From Mycobacterium sp. (lineage in GTDB: Bacteria; Actinomycetota; Actinomycetes; Mycobacteriales; Mycobacteriaceae): a DNA stretch of 46,891 nucleotides. The notes beneath the pieces were generated by a model, which searched no databases, had not been told where the DNA came from, and was given only the letters and a program-made list of their open reading frames with translations. A program made the translations under genes and the position numbers. Shown here piece by piece: positions 9,671 to 18,520 of this stretch (the stretch's first letter is position 1; each line of letters starts with the position of its first letter). Where the stretch lies: the NCBI GenBank assembly GCA_020438845.1, contig JAGQTV010000083.1, positions 1 to 46,891 of the forward strand, written 5' to 3'.

Positions 9671-10435
9671 CTAAACTCCCGGGCGCAGAATCGAACTCAA
9701 CGCACTCAACGGGATGTGCGGTTGCACCGTTCCACCGTTCATCGACCACAGGTAGCTGCCCGGGGTGAAGTCGATCGGCGTGTCCCGGGCCACCGGATAG
9801 TCGGGCATGTAGAGAATCAACTCGGTTGGGGTCAATGCCCAGGCCTTGTAGCCGCCGGAGTACACCTTGTCGGGGGTCCACCGATCCGGGGTGAAGGGAT
9901 AGGTGTTCGGGTCGTGCGGCGGCGGCGCCTGGTCCAAGGCGGCCTGGATATAGGGGGCGCCCAACGACGGGATGGCATTGACGTCCATCAGATCCGCCAG
10001 TTGCACCTGGCGTCCACCTTCGTAGGCGAAAGTGCGGTAGGCGTCGTTGATGGCCGTTCCCTCGGCGTGATAGTCCTCGTGGAACACGACCGTTCGGATT
10101 CCGCCGTGTTGGAAGATCTCGAAATTCGCGTCACCCCAGCTGTCGTAGGCCATGTTCTTCCCGGCCGACCGCCAATTGTTCATCAGGGTGGTCAGATAAT
10201 CGGCAATGACTCCGCCGATCGGCCCGTCGATCTCAGCCGGGATCGCGATATTGATCTCCCGCACCGCCTTTCGTTCGGTCGCCACCGAGGCGTGGCAGTA
10301 CTGACCGTTCCACTGACCACCGATCTGGTCGCAGAAAGACGCCACCGACGCCGATGCTGCGGGCGCGGTGACCGCTGAGGCCACGGCGGCGATGGCCACA
10401 CCGGCGGTTCCCGCCATCCGTATGGTCGTCTGCAT
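9671..10435 (-). CDS. Secreted RsiV/DUF3298-like protein at the end of the mce operon
   Basis: A 254-residue exported protein. The ATG at 10435 gives MQTTIRMAG followed by an alanine-rich hydrophobic stretch ending AASASVAS, a clear signal peptide. Two cysteines follow (about residues 35 and 47, FCDQ..GQYCHAS) in a short module I associate with mycobacterial secreted mannan-binding/RsiV-like proteins. The C-terminal part (HEDYHAEGTAINDAYRTFAYEGGRQVQLADLMD and the ALTPTELILYMPDYPVA segment) looks like DUF3298/RsiV. No catalytic triad can be assigned although related proteins are often labelled esterases. It follows the mce-associated gene by 5 bp and precedes SpoIIM by 5 bp. Its role is unknown. 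Confidence 0.7.
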   Translation of the reverse strand: MQTTIRMAGTAGVAIAAVASAVTAPAASASVASFCDQIGGQWNGQYCHASVATERKAVREINIAIPAEIDGPIGGVIADYLTTLMNNWRSAGKNMAYDSWGDANFEIFQHGGIRTVVFHEDYHAEGTAINDAYRTFAYEGGRQVQLADLMDVNAIPSLGAPYIQAALDQAPPPHDPNTYPFTPDRWTPDKVYSGGYKAWALTPTELILYMPDYPVARDTPIDFTPGSYLWSMNGGTVQPHIPLSALSSILRPGV

Positions 10436-10440
10436 GGCGG

Positions 10441-11100
10441 CTACGGAAGCTCGACTTTGCTTGCCCGCCAACGGCCATCGGCCTTCTCCAGAGTCATCTT
10501 CATCCGGCTGCGGTCAATCCGCGGGTCGGGAAGCTTTGTGTTGGAGACCGACTGATCGACGAAGAGCAGCACCACGGCCTTGTCCTTGGACACCGACTGC
10601 ACCGCGGCGTCGATGACCAAACCGTGGGCAGTCGCCTTGTTCTCGATAAGCAATTGGCGCAGTTCCCCGCTCGACTGGGAGTACATGTCCTTGAACTCGC
10701 CTGTCGCACCGTCGAGAACCTGTCGGAAGTTCTCATCGACGTTATTGGAGTCGATGCTGGTGAGCACCTCCGCGTAGCTCACCGCCGCATGCAGCGCTTC
10801 GTCGCGGGCCTGGTTGATCTGGTGCTGCTGCCACGCCTGCCAGCCCAGAACTCCGACAGCCACCACCAACACCGCGAGCACCGCTGCCAGGGCCAAGGTT
10901 TTTACATTCGGCAGCCCCCGCTTTGGCTTGACGGGTGCCGCCTCGTCCGGTGCAACTGTCTCTTCCGGCGGCACCGTCTCGTCCGCGTCAGCCGCCCCCG
11001 TGTCCCCGCCGGCGGAATCAACGACGCCATCAACAGCGGCATCGTTCTCGACCTCAGCGAGATCAGAGGCCTCGGCTCCCTCTTCTGTCATAACAGGCAT
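10441..11100 (-). CDS. Mce-associated membrane protein (Mas)
   Basis: A 219-residue protein with an acidic, disordered N-terminus (about residues 1-55, many E, D and A), one membrane helix (about 68-88, LALAAVLAVLVVAVGVLGWQAW) and a periplasmic domain. The domain contains the family pattern YAEVLTSIDSNNVDENFRQVLDGATGEFKDMYS, and a C-terminal NTF2-like stretch ending WRASKVELP. Mas proteins stabilise or assist Mce complexes; most mce loci carry one or more downstream of mceF, as here. The start may be four codons further on (ATG 11091, MTEEG). Sixty-one bases separate it from mceF, the longest gap inside the operon. Confidence 0.9.
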   Translation of the reverse strand: MPVMTEEGAEASDLAEVENDAAVDGVVDSAGGDTGAADADETVPPEETVAPDEAAPVKPKRGLPNVKTLALAAVLAVLVVAVGVLGWQAWQQHQINQARDEALHAAVSYAEVLTSIDSNNVDENFRQVLDGATGEFKDMYSQSSGELRQLLIENKATAHGLVIDAAVQSVSKDKAVVLLFVDQSVSNTKLPDPRIDRSRMKMTLEKADGRWRASKVELP

Positions 11101-11161
11101 CTTCGTCTATCTCTCCTCGGTGCTCATCAACGGGGAAGGCACATCAACGGGTAAGGGCTCG

Positions 11162-12412
11162 TCAGCGGGGCGGTTCCATCGGCAATGTCGGGCCGCCGTA
11201 CGGCGTCGGGATGGAGAACCGGCCCTCGGGAGACGGATCGGTCTGCTTCCCCAGATCGGCACCCATCGGCGGTCCGTACGTGTCGTCGCCAGCGGGTCGC
11301 GGTGCGTTCTTCGCACCACGAATCAGGACAGCGGGATCGTCGTCGCGGCAGTAGGTGTACATGAACGGCTCCGGGTAGTCCGCCGAGGACGGCGGATGGC
11401 GTGGGGTTCCGTAGTCGCAGGCATAGCGCGGGTAGATGTCGGCGCTGACCCAGAATCCTTCGTCGTGGATGATGCTGCTCAGCGAGTCGAACAACGAGCC
11501 CCGATCGGTCGGGAACAGCGCGTTGAGCGCCGGAACCCGCACGTACATCAGCTGCGTGGACGTAGTGAGGTCGCCCAGCAACTGCACCATCGTGTCGGAA
11601 TTGTCCGCGAACAGCGTGTCGGTGGCGGCGAACGTCTTCGGCGCCTGCTCGGTCAAGGTGCGGAACCCTCCGGTCATCCGGCTCACCCCGCCGAACACCG
11701 CGTCGAGGTTGGCGGCCGCGACCTTCATCCCCTCGTTCTTGTCCGCCACCAATTGCAGCGTGATCCGGCTGGTGTTGAGCAGCCGGGTCGTTTGCGGCAG
11801 CACTCCGTCCAAGGCGGAGAGCAGGAACGTACCGCCCTCGACGATGTCGGAGAGTTTCTGCGGACCGGCGTCACTGAGGCTGAGTTCGTGCTTGATGATT
11901 TCCAGCTTCTTGGTGTCGATCTGCTTGAGCATTCCGTCGGAGTGGGCCAGCAGATCAGCCAAAGTGACCGGTATCTCGGTTCGGCCCATCGCGAATGTGC
12001 CGCCGTTGGTGAGGAACGGCGCCTTGCCGTTGCCGCCGTCGAAGTCGATGTACTGCTCACCCGCTGCGGACAGCCCGGCCACCCGCGCCTTGCTGGACTC
12101 CGACAATTTCACCGCCGCATCGAGTCGGACCTCGGCGTTGACCCCGGCGGGCACGATAGACAGCTTCTCGACCTTGCCGATCCGAACGCCGCGCAGAGTG
12201 ACGTCCTGATTGGGCAGCAGGCCGCCGGAGGCCGGGAGTTCCAGCGTCACCCGGTACACCGAGGCGAAGGGGTTCCAGCCCAACGCCCCCAGCAAGAGGT
12301 AGGCGACCCCGACGAGAAGGGTCATCACCAACGCTCCGGCTGACAGCCATCCCTTGTGCCGATGGCCGGCCTTCACGACGTCGACGATTGCCTGGGCGAT
12401 CGTGTTGATCAT
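11162..12412 (-). CDS. mceF: MceF-type subunit of lipid import complex
   Basis: A 416-residue Mce protein. The ATG at 12412 gives MINTIAQAIVDVVKAGHRHKG, then a membrane anchor (about residues 25-47). The MCE/MlaD domain (about 55-135) contains LPNQDVTLRGVRIGKVEKL, and a long helical segment follows. The C-terminus is proline- and glycine-rich (PPMGADLGKQTDPSPEGRFSIPTPYGGP). Six Mce subunits form a hexameric periplasmic tunnel carrying lipid substrates from the outer envelope to the YrbE permease. Position, a four-base ATGA overlap with mceE and lack of a lipobox identify it as F. The substrate cannot be inferred. Confidence 0.92.
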   Translation of the reverse strand: MINTIAQAIVDVVKAGHRHKGWLSAGALVMTLLVGVAYLLLGALGWNPFASVYRVTLELPASGGLLPNQDVTLRGVRIGKVEKLSIVPAGVNAEVRLDAAVKLSESSKARVAGLSAAGEQYIDFDGGNGKAPFLTNGGTFAMGRTEIPVTLADLLAHSDGMLKQIDTKKLEIIKHELSLSDAGPQKLSDIVEGGTFLLSALDGVLPQTTRLLNTSRITLQLVADKNEGMKVAAANLDAVFGGVSRMTGGFRTLTEQAPKTFAATDTLFADNSDTMVQLLGDLTTSTQLMYVRVPALNALFPTDRGSLFDSLSSIIHDEGFWVSADIYPRYACDYGTPRHPPSSADYPEPFMYTYCRDDDPAVLIRGAKNAPRPAGDDTYGPPMGADLGKQTDPSPEGRFSIPTPYGGPTLPMEPPR

Positions 12413-13671
12413 GGCGTTCCCCCGCCACCGGGCCCCGGTGCTGGCCCCGGCGGGTTGACGAACTGCCCGGGTGCGGTGGGGCCCGGGGGTGGGCCGTTGA
12501 CCTCCCACTGACCCGGCTGCGTCGGGCTGGGGATGACCGGAACCTGCGGAACGTTCGGACCACGCCCGACGACGCGTTCCTGAAGGCGGAACAGGATGTA
12601 TTTGAAGGACCCGATGAGCTGATTGAAGGTGGACCACTTAGGCCCGTGGAAACCCTGGTCACCGGCCTGGAACCCGATGTCGGGGATATGGCCGAGGATG
12701 AGCCGGTCGATACTGCCTCTCAGCGAAATCGAATTTCCGGCAGTCGATTTGACCAGCGGCGGCATCAACCGATTCAACGCCGACAAGCTGGTGTTGGGGT
12801 CGAGCACGACGTCGTTGAACGCCCCGGAAATGGTGTTGAGGTCAGCGATCACACTGCGGCCGCTGGTGTCGGTGCCGGCAAGCGAAGGAAACTTTCGCAG
12901 CATCTCGGTGGTGCTGCCGGCCGTGACCACCAGATCGGTGATCTGGTTGGTCTGCGCCGCCAGGGTGTCGGTGGCGGGAGCAGTGGCCGCCAGTAACTGT
13001 GCGATGACGTCGTTCTTGGCGTCGATGCGCTTGGAGAGGCTGGAGAGAGCGTCCAGCGACCCCGCAATCTGATCGGTACGGCGGTCCATCGTCGCTAGCA
13101 GTTCGTTGGTGTGGCCGACCAGTTGGCGGAAGTTCTTCCCGCCGTCTCCCCCGGCCGCCTTCCCGGCGCCGTTGATGATGTCGGTGAGGTTCTGTACGGC
13201 TCCCCCGTTGACCAGTACGGCCGCACCGGTGAGCAGGTTTTCCACGGTAGCCGCAGCGGCGGTGTCCTGGATGCCGATGGTGTCGCCGTCCTTGAGCATC
13301 GGTGCGTTCTGCCCCGCATCGGCCGGCGGCTTCACCGCGATGAAGACGTCTCCGAGCGGGGTCGCCGACCTCAATTCGACTGTGGTGCCCTTCGGCAGCC
13401 GAACACCTTCGCGGATCTGCAGTTTGGCCACCGCGGTGTAGTTACGCGCCTCGATGCTCTCGAGCTGTCCTACGTCGGCGCCCGACAACCGCACCTTGGC
13501 GAAAGCCGGCAGATTGAGCGCGTTTTCGAACACCACGTTCAGGTTGTAGCCGCCCTTACCCACGCCCGGGTGCGGCAGCGGGAGGCTGGCAAGGCCGCTC
13601 GTCGAGCAGCCGGCGGTGACCAGTGTCACCAGCGCCGCCAGCGCACCGACAGCCCTCCGACGACCGGCCAT
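12409..13671 (-). CDS. mceE: MceE-type lipoprotein subunit
   Basis: A 420-residue Mce lipoprotein. From ATG at 13671 the protein reads MAGRRRAVGALAALVTLVTAGC, a lipoprotein signal peptide with lipobox LVTAGC (Cys22), which identifies it as the E subunit of a six-gene Mce set. The MCE domain has NLPAFAKVRLSGADVGQLESI and ATPLGDVFIAVKPP. A helical region and a proline-rich tail (PPGPTAPGQFVNPPGPAPG) follow. It overlaps mceF by four bases and mceD by one base (TGATG). Confidence 0.93.
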   Translation of the reverse strand: MAGRRRAVGALAALVTLVTAGCSTSGLASLPLPHPGVGKGGYNLNVVFENALNLPAFAKVRLSGADVGQLESIEARNYTAVAKLQIREGVRLPKGTTVELRSATPLGDVFIAVKPPADAGQNAPMLKDGDTIGIQDTAAAATVENLLTGAAVLVNGGAVQNLTDIINGAGKAAGGDGGKNFRQLVGHTNELLATMDRRTDQIAGSLDALSSLSKRIDAKNDVIAQLLAATAPATDTLAAQTNQITDLVVTAGSTTEMLRKFPSLAGTDTSGRSVIADLNTISGAFNDVVLDPNTSLSALNRLMPPLVKSTAGNSISLRGSIDRLILGHIPDIGFQAGDQGFHGPKWSTFNQLIGSFKYILFRLQERVVGRGPNVPQVPVIPSPTQPGQWEVNGPPPGPTAPGQFVNPPGPAPGPGGGGTP

Positions 13672-14786
13672 CACTTCTGCCCCATCGCTGCCAGGCCATC
13701 CAGGATGTAGGACACCCCGAAATCCGGGCCGAAGTCCGCCAAAGTGCCTGTGCTGCAACCCAATTGCCTCAGGTGCATCAGGTTGCACATTTCCTTGACC
13801 GTCTGGGTGTCGAAAAGCACCTTGTCGGTGAGGACACGGACTCGCGCTGCTCCGTTCTCGCGGTCGATGATGTTGTACAAGTTGTCCAGCGTCATGGGTG
13901 CGACGTCGAGCAACTCGGCGAGATCGCGCTGATGGTCAACGGTGGTCTTCAACGCTGTATCTCCGTTGATGACAAGGTTTTTGATGGTGTCGTGGTTCTT
14001 TTCCAGCAGATCGCCCAGTTGGATCAGCACTGCATTGAACTGTTTTCCTGTGGTGCCGCTGCCCAGATTCTCGTCAGCCAGGATCTGGGTGAGCGCCCGG
14101 ACCGTCGAACCGAAGTCCCGCAACGTGCCTTCGTTGGCGGCGGCGGCATCCATGAGAGTGCTCAGATTGTCGACCACACTGGTCAGTTGTTCCTTGGTGT
14201 GCGCGCCGCCGTCGGCGCTCAGCTTCAACGCCTTCGAGAGCTCACTGAGCGCGGACTTGATCCGTTCGCCGTTCCCGGACGCCATCGCCGCGGAGGAGTC
14301 CACCAGCGTCCGAACCGCGCCGTTGCCCTTGCCGTCGCCACCGAGCGAGGTCGTCAGGCGGTCGACCATGTCGAGGGTCCGGGTGAATTCGACCGGGGTC
14401 TTGGTCCGCTCGAGTCCGATTGTGGTGTGGTCGGCCATCACCGGACCCCCACGGTAGACCGGAGTCAGTTCCACGGCCCGGTCCGACAGGATCGAAGTCT
14501 GCAGGGTGACGGCCTGGGCGTCGGCCGGGATCTTGACGTCCTTGTCGACGGTGAATTCCACTTCCACGTAGCCGGTCTTCGGGGTGACCTTGGTGACGCT
14601 TCCCACCTTCATACCGAGGACCTGAACGTTGTTGGTCGGAAAAAGCCCTGCGGCGTCGTCGAACTGAGCGATCAACGTGATCGTGTTGCGATGCTGCTTC
14701 CAGGCCGTCCAACCGAAGTAACCCACCACGACCGCCGCGACTGCCGCCAGGACAGTCAGCATGAGGAAGCCCTTATAGCGTCTCAT
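13671..14786 (-). CDS. mceD: MceD-type subunit of lipid import complex
   Basis: A 371-residue Mce protein. ATG at 14786 (MRRYKGFLMLTVLAAVAAVVVGYFGW) overlaps the mceC stop by ATGA; an earlier in-frame start at 14846 lies inside mceC and is rejected. A membrane anchor (about residues 6-25) precedes the MCE domain, in which LFPTNNVQVLGMKVGSVTKV is typical. The remainder is predicted helical and ends in GCSTGTLADFGPDFGVSYILDGLAAMGQK. It lacks the long proline-rich tail of many MceD proteins. Confidence 0.92.
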   Translation of the reverse strand: MRRYKGFLMLTVLAAVAAVVVGYFGWTAWKQHRNTITLIAQFDDAAGLFPTNNVQVLGMKVGSVTKVTPKTGYVEVEFTVDKDVKIPADAQAVTLQTSILSDRAVELTPVYRGGPVMADHTTIGLERTKTPVEFTRTLDMVDRLTTSLGGDGKGNGAVRTLVDSSAAMASGNGERIKSALSELSKALKLSADGGAHTKEQLTSVVDNLSTLMDAAAANEGTLRDFGSTVRALTQILADENLGSGTTGKQFNAVLIQLGDLLEKNHDTIKNLVINGDTALKTTVDHQRDLAELLDVAPMTLDNLYNIIDRENGAARVRVLTDKVLFDTQTVKEMCNLMHLRQLGCSTGTLADFGPDFGVSYILDGLAAMGQK

Positions 14787-15850
14787 TTGCAGTCCTTGAA
14801 ATAGGGAATCATCTCGAACTGCCGGGCCCGCCCGCTGATCGCACACATCCAGGAGTCAACGAGGATGCCGTTGGAGAAGTTCGTGTCCAGAGCGTTGCCG
14901 GTGCCCGTGGCGTTGGCAAGACCACGCAACGCAACCGGTGCGCTCTGCAGGACGCTGCGCACCATGTCGTCGTGCTTGGCCATCAGGCTGGAGAGCGTGT
15001 TCATGTTCGCCAGCAGACTCTCCAACTCGGGTCGGTTGTCGATGACGGTGTCGTCCAGAACGTTGACCAGACTGGTCATCGACTGCAGCATCGCGTGGAA
15101 CGCCGCACGGCGCATGACGAACTCGCCCAGCAGCTGCTGACCCTGATTCACCATGCTGCCGATGCTTCTCTGCTGACGCCGCAAGGTGTTCGTCACCAGA
15201 TCCATGGTCTTGAGCATGCTGCCGAACTGCTCGCGACGGTCGGCGATCACGGTGGACAGCCGCTGCAGATTGTTCATCGCCTTGGGAATCAGCGGAGGCA
15301 GGGACTCTATCTCCTTGCCCAGAGCCTGGATTGCACTCGCGAGGTTGTCGGTGTTGACCGCACCGTAGGTGACGGCGGCGTCCTGCAACGCCTGTTGCAG
15401 ATCGAAGGGGACCTCGGTGTGGTTGAGGTCGATGTTGTTGTTCGGCAGGGGACCACCACCGCCGGGTTGTAAGGACAGGTAGCGGGATCCGAGAATGGTG
15501 GTGACCATGATGACGGCCCGGGAGTCCTTGCCGAGCTTGACGTCATTGCGTACCCGCATGGTGACGGTCACATGGTCGCCGGCGAGCTTCATGTCGGTGA
15601 CCGTCCCGATCGGGATGCCGGCCACTGTGACGGGATTCTTGGGCTGCAGCGCGGCCGCCTGAAGGAAATCTGCGGTGTAATTGCGGTAACCCGGACCGAC
15701 CTTGCTGACGATCACCAGGGTCGCCAGCAACACTGTCAAGACCCCGAGTGCGACTGTGCCGACCAGAGTCTTGTTCCAGTCCTCCATCCCGCGGCTTCGC
15801 CGCCGGTCTGGCTTCGTGAACCCCGGCAGTTTGAACCAGCCCCTAGCCAT
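14783..15850 (-). CDS. mceC: MceC-type subunit of lipid import complex
   Basis: A 355-residue Mce protein. Residues 1-25 are basic and cytosolic (MARGWFKLPGFTKPDRRRSRG), followed by a membrane anchor (about 30-49). The MCE domain contains LQPKNPVTVAGIPIGTVTDMKL and ILGSRYLSLQPGG. A long helical region follows, with an AFHAMLQSMTSLVNVLDDTVI stretch, and a short two-cysteine C-terminus (WMCAIS...FKDCK). Eight bases overlap mceB, and four overlap mceD. Confidence 0.92.
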   Translation of the reverse strand: MARGWFKLPGFTKPDRRRSRGMEDWNKTLVGTVALGVLTVLLATLVIVSKVGPGYRNYTADFLQAAALQPKNPVTVAGIPIGTVTDMKLAGDHVTVTMRVRNDVKLGKDSRAVIMVTTILGSRYLSLQPGGGGPLPNNNIDLNHTEVPFDLQQALQDAAVTYGAVNTDNLASAIQALGKEIESLPPLIPKAMNNLQRLSTVIADRREQFGSMLKTMDLVTNTLRRQQRSIGSMVNQGQQLLGEFVMRRAAFHAMLQSMTSLVNVLDDTVIDNRPELESLLANMNTLSSLMAKHDDMVRSVLQSAPVALRGLANATGTGNALDTNFSNGILVDSWMCAISGRARQFEMIPYFKDCK

Positions 15851-16901
15851 TGGCCATGTTCCTGCATCGCGGAGTGTGCTGCGCCTTATTTCCCGGGGTG
15901 GCGGCGTTGACCACGACCGGAGTCACATCGTTGAGTCCGGGAAAGAAGGCCAACGCGTTCAGGTCGCAGCTGTAGACGTTGATGTAAGCCCCCTCATTGG
16001 TCACCCGAGCCAGCCCCTTGAGCAGTTTGGGCAGATTGGCTCCTGTGAAGGCCAGTTGAGGCTCCACTCCCACCAGGTGCGCGGCGAAGCCGGGCTCCCG
16101 GGTGATCAGCTCCTGCAATGAGGGATTGACCTCGTCGGTGATCGCCGCCAACTGGCGCACCACCCTCGACATCGAACCCATCGAGGAGACCAGCTCGGGC
16201 CGTCGGGCGTTGAAGGTGTCCACCATCTTCCGGGTGTTGGCGATCGTCTTCTCGAGATTGTCGTTGTGTTTGGCCAGGGTCCCGAAAACCTGGTCCAGGC
16301 CGGTGATCATGTCGCCGAGGAGCTGATCGCGGCCGGCGACGGTCTCGCTGAGCTTGCCAGTTTGGTCGACCAGCGTGGCCCACGCCGTTGAATCACCCTG
16401 CAGCGCCTGGATACCCGCGTCGGCGATCTGGTCTACCGCTTTCGGGTCGATGGTCGAGAACAGCGGCTCATAGCCGTTGAGCACGATGCCGACGTCGAAC
16501 GACGACACCGTGCGCTCCACCGGGATGACGGTGCCCGCCGGCAAGGGCTTGGGTTCGCCTACCTTTCCGAGGTGCAGGTCGACATACCGCTGGCCGACGA
16601 TGTTCTGATAGAGGATCGAGGCCTCGGTGTTGCCCAGGATCTTCTGGTCGTTCTGCAACTCGAAGTCGACTCTGGCTCGGTTGTCTTGCAGCAGTTCGAC
16701 TTTCATCACCCGACCGACGCGCACACCCGCCATCCGGACATCGTCGCCGTCACGTAGGCCGAATGCGTCGTTGAACTCCGCAGCGTAGGCGGTGGTGTCG
16801 CCACTCACCTCACGCTGCAGCGTGTTGTACACCAGCCAGGTCATCAACGCGGTCATCACCAGGAACGCGACCAGTCCGATCAGGACTCTGCGCAGTTTCA
16901 T
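15843..16901 (-). CDS. mceB: MceB-type subunit of lipid import complex
   Basis: A 352-residue Mce protein. The ATG at 16901 gives MKLRRVLIGLVAFLVMTALMTWLVYNTL, a membrane anchor; a longer frame to 17114 overlaps mceA. The MCE domain contains FGLRDGDDVRMAGVRVGRVMKVEL and NIVGQRYVDLHLG. Two cysteines near the end (VYSCDL and PRCRNMANG) are typical of MceB/C C-termini. It overlaps mceA by ATGA and mceC by eight bases. Confidence 0.92.
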   Translation of the reverse strand: MKLRRVLIGLVAFLVMTALMTWLVYNTLQREVSGDTTAYAAEFNDAFGLRDGDDVRMAGVRVGRVMKVELLQDNRARVDFELQNDQKILGNTEASILYQNIVGQRYVDLHLGKVGEPKPLPAGTVIPVERTVSSFDVGIVLNGYEPLFSTIDPKAVDQIADAGIQALQGDSTAWATLVDQTGKLSETVAGRDQLLGDMITGLDQVFGTLAKHNDNLEKTIANTRKMVDTFNARRPELVSSMGSMSRVVRQLAAITDEVNPSLQELITREPGFAAHLVGVEPQLAFTGANLPKLLKGLARVTNEGAYINVYSCDLNALAFFPGLNDVTPVVVNAATPGNKAQHTPRCRNMANG

Positions 16902-18520
16902 GAAGCACGCTCCTCGGTGACCGTCATCCCGCGCACCAGTGGGGCGAGCAGCAACTGGGTTGCCGATGTCGCCGGCCGGCCGGTGATGTAGGACAACTGA
17001 TTTCGTTCCTGCGCGCTGCCCACCGGTCCGACGTTGCCGCCGTAGGACGCAGGAGCGGCTTCGGCCGGAAGTTGGTGCGGACCGGGATCTGCGGGAAGAA
17101 ACCCGGGCGGCCACGGCGCGACCGGAGCGATCGGCGCCGGGTTCGGATTGATCGGCGTCGGCGTCAGGGCCGGGTTGGCCGTTCCCGGAACCGGGGGCGC
17201 CGGGGCCATCGGAGGACCGATCCCACCGAGAATTCCGGTGCCGATGCCCTCGGACAGCGGTGGATTCGGGTCGACGAGGCTGGGCCCGTTCGGCAGGATC
17301 AGGGGCGGACCGACCGCGACCAGATTGCCGTTCGGCCCCCGGACTGTGCCCGGCGGCGGCATCAGATCCGCCGGCGGTTGGTAGTTCTGCGGCAGCAGCA
17401 CTTCAGGCAGTTCCGGCCGCACCGCGATCAGGGGCGCAGTGAAGCAACTGGGGCCCTTCATCCCGGCGTACTGCGGGCAGTCTGCCCGGGTGTAGGAGAA
17501 GGTCGGGGTCAGCGCCAGGTTCGCCCGGAGGTTGAAAACGTCCATTCCAAAGTCCCAGCCCTCGTGGAACTTGTCGGAGAAGGTCTTGAGTTTCTGAAAA
17601 CCAGGCACCCAGTGGTTCGAGTTCTGCGCCAGGACACCCAGCACCGGGGTCAACTGCTTGCCGATGGTGATCATCCGGTCCACGTTGTTGGCCAGGGCCG
17701 TGTGCGTGGTGTCCAGAGTGTTGGCGCCGGCGGTCAGCATCGAATCGAGTTGCGACCGCTGCTCGACCAGGGTTTGCATCGGCCCCACCGCTTGATGCAG
17801 CGCGTCCAACAGATCGGGCGCGGTCTGCTGCAGCCCATCGGCGGCGGCGACCAGTGCGCTCAGCATCGACGGGGTGGCGGAGTCGGTGGCGACCACCGAG
17901 TTCAACTGGTTGATGATGCGGTCGAGTTGTGCGCCGGCCTTGAGCAGTTGCGGACGGCGGTCATGGGTGGCAGCTCCCAGCGCCGCCAGGACGCCGAGCG
18001 TCTTGTCCTCACGGCCGCGCCCGGTGGCGAACAGGATGTCGCGAAGCTTGCTGATGGTGGTCTGGAACAAGACCGTCGGTAGCTTGGTGTCTTCTTTGAT
18101 GTGGTCGCCCGTTCGGATGCGGGGTGCCACCCCGTTGTCGACAAGCTCGACGCCGGACACTGCGAAGATGTTGGACGGCACGACTCGAGCGGTCACCGTC
18201 TTCGGGATGTCGGGGGCGTATTCGGCGGTGAGGTCGATGTGCACGAAATTGGGCTTGCCGCCGCTGGACGGGTCCACATAATTGACGGTGCCGACCAGCA
18301 GCCCGTGGTAGCGGACATCGGATCGGCTGGGCAGGCCGTCACCGACATTGGTCAGGTCCGCAACGATCCGGGTGTAGGACTCCAGCCGACCCGTCGACTT
18401 CATGACCAGCAGGAGGGCGACCACGGCCGATACGGCGATCATCGCCGTTCCGGCGAGAAACAGTTGCTTGTTGCTCGCCCCCCGGCCGCTGGGCTCGAAG
18501 ACCCTCTTCTTCTTCGCCAT
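16898..18520 (-). CDS. mceA: MceA-type subunit of lipid import complex
   Basis: A 540-residue protein, the largest Mce subunit here. MAKKKRVFEPSGRGASNK is a basic cytosolic start, followed by a membrane anchor (about residues 19-40). The MCE domain (about 48-125) contains LPSRSDVRYHGLLVGTVNYVD and the FAVSGVELVD segment. A helical domain follows to about residue 340, then a proline-rich tail of about 150 residues (PPADLMPPPGTVRGPNG and NPNPAPIAPVAPWPPGF). Cys residues in RADCPQYAGMKGPSCF may pair. It overlaps the yrbEB stop by one base. Confidence 0.92.
   Translation of the reverse strand: MAKKKRVFEPSGRGASNKQLFLAGTAMIAVSAVVALLLVMKSTGRLESYTRIVADLTNVGDGLPSRSDVRYHGLLVGTVNYVDPSSGGKPNFVHIDLTAEYAPDIPKTVTARVVPSNIFAVSGVELVDNGVAPRIRTGDHIKEDTKLPTVLFQTTISKLRDILFATGRGREDKTLGVLAALGAATHDRRPQLLKAGAQLDRIINQLNSVVATDSATPSMLSALVAAADGLQQTAPDLLDALHQAVGPMQTLVEQRSQLDSMLTAGANTLDTTHTALANNVDRMITIGKQLTPVLGVLAQNSNHWVPGFQKLKTFSDKFHEGWDFGMDVFNLRANLALTPTFSYTRADCPQYAGMKGPSCFTAPLIAVRPELPEVLLPQNYQPPADLMPPPGTVRGPNGNLVAVGPPLILPNGPSLVDPNPPLSEGIGTGILGGIGPPMAPAPPVPGTANPALTPTPINPNPAPIAPVAPWPPGFLPADPGPHQLPAEAAPASYGGNVGPVGSAQERNQLSYITGRPATSATQLLLAPLVRGMTVTEERAS

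Noticed and set aside
10814-14804. Long plus-strand frames (for example 10814-12343 and 13623-14804) inside the mce operon
   Set aside because: They are antisense to mceF, mceE and mceD, whose domains, lipobox and ATGA overlaps are unmistakable.
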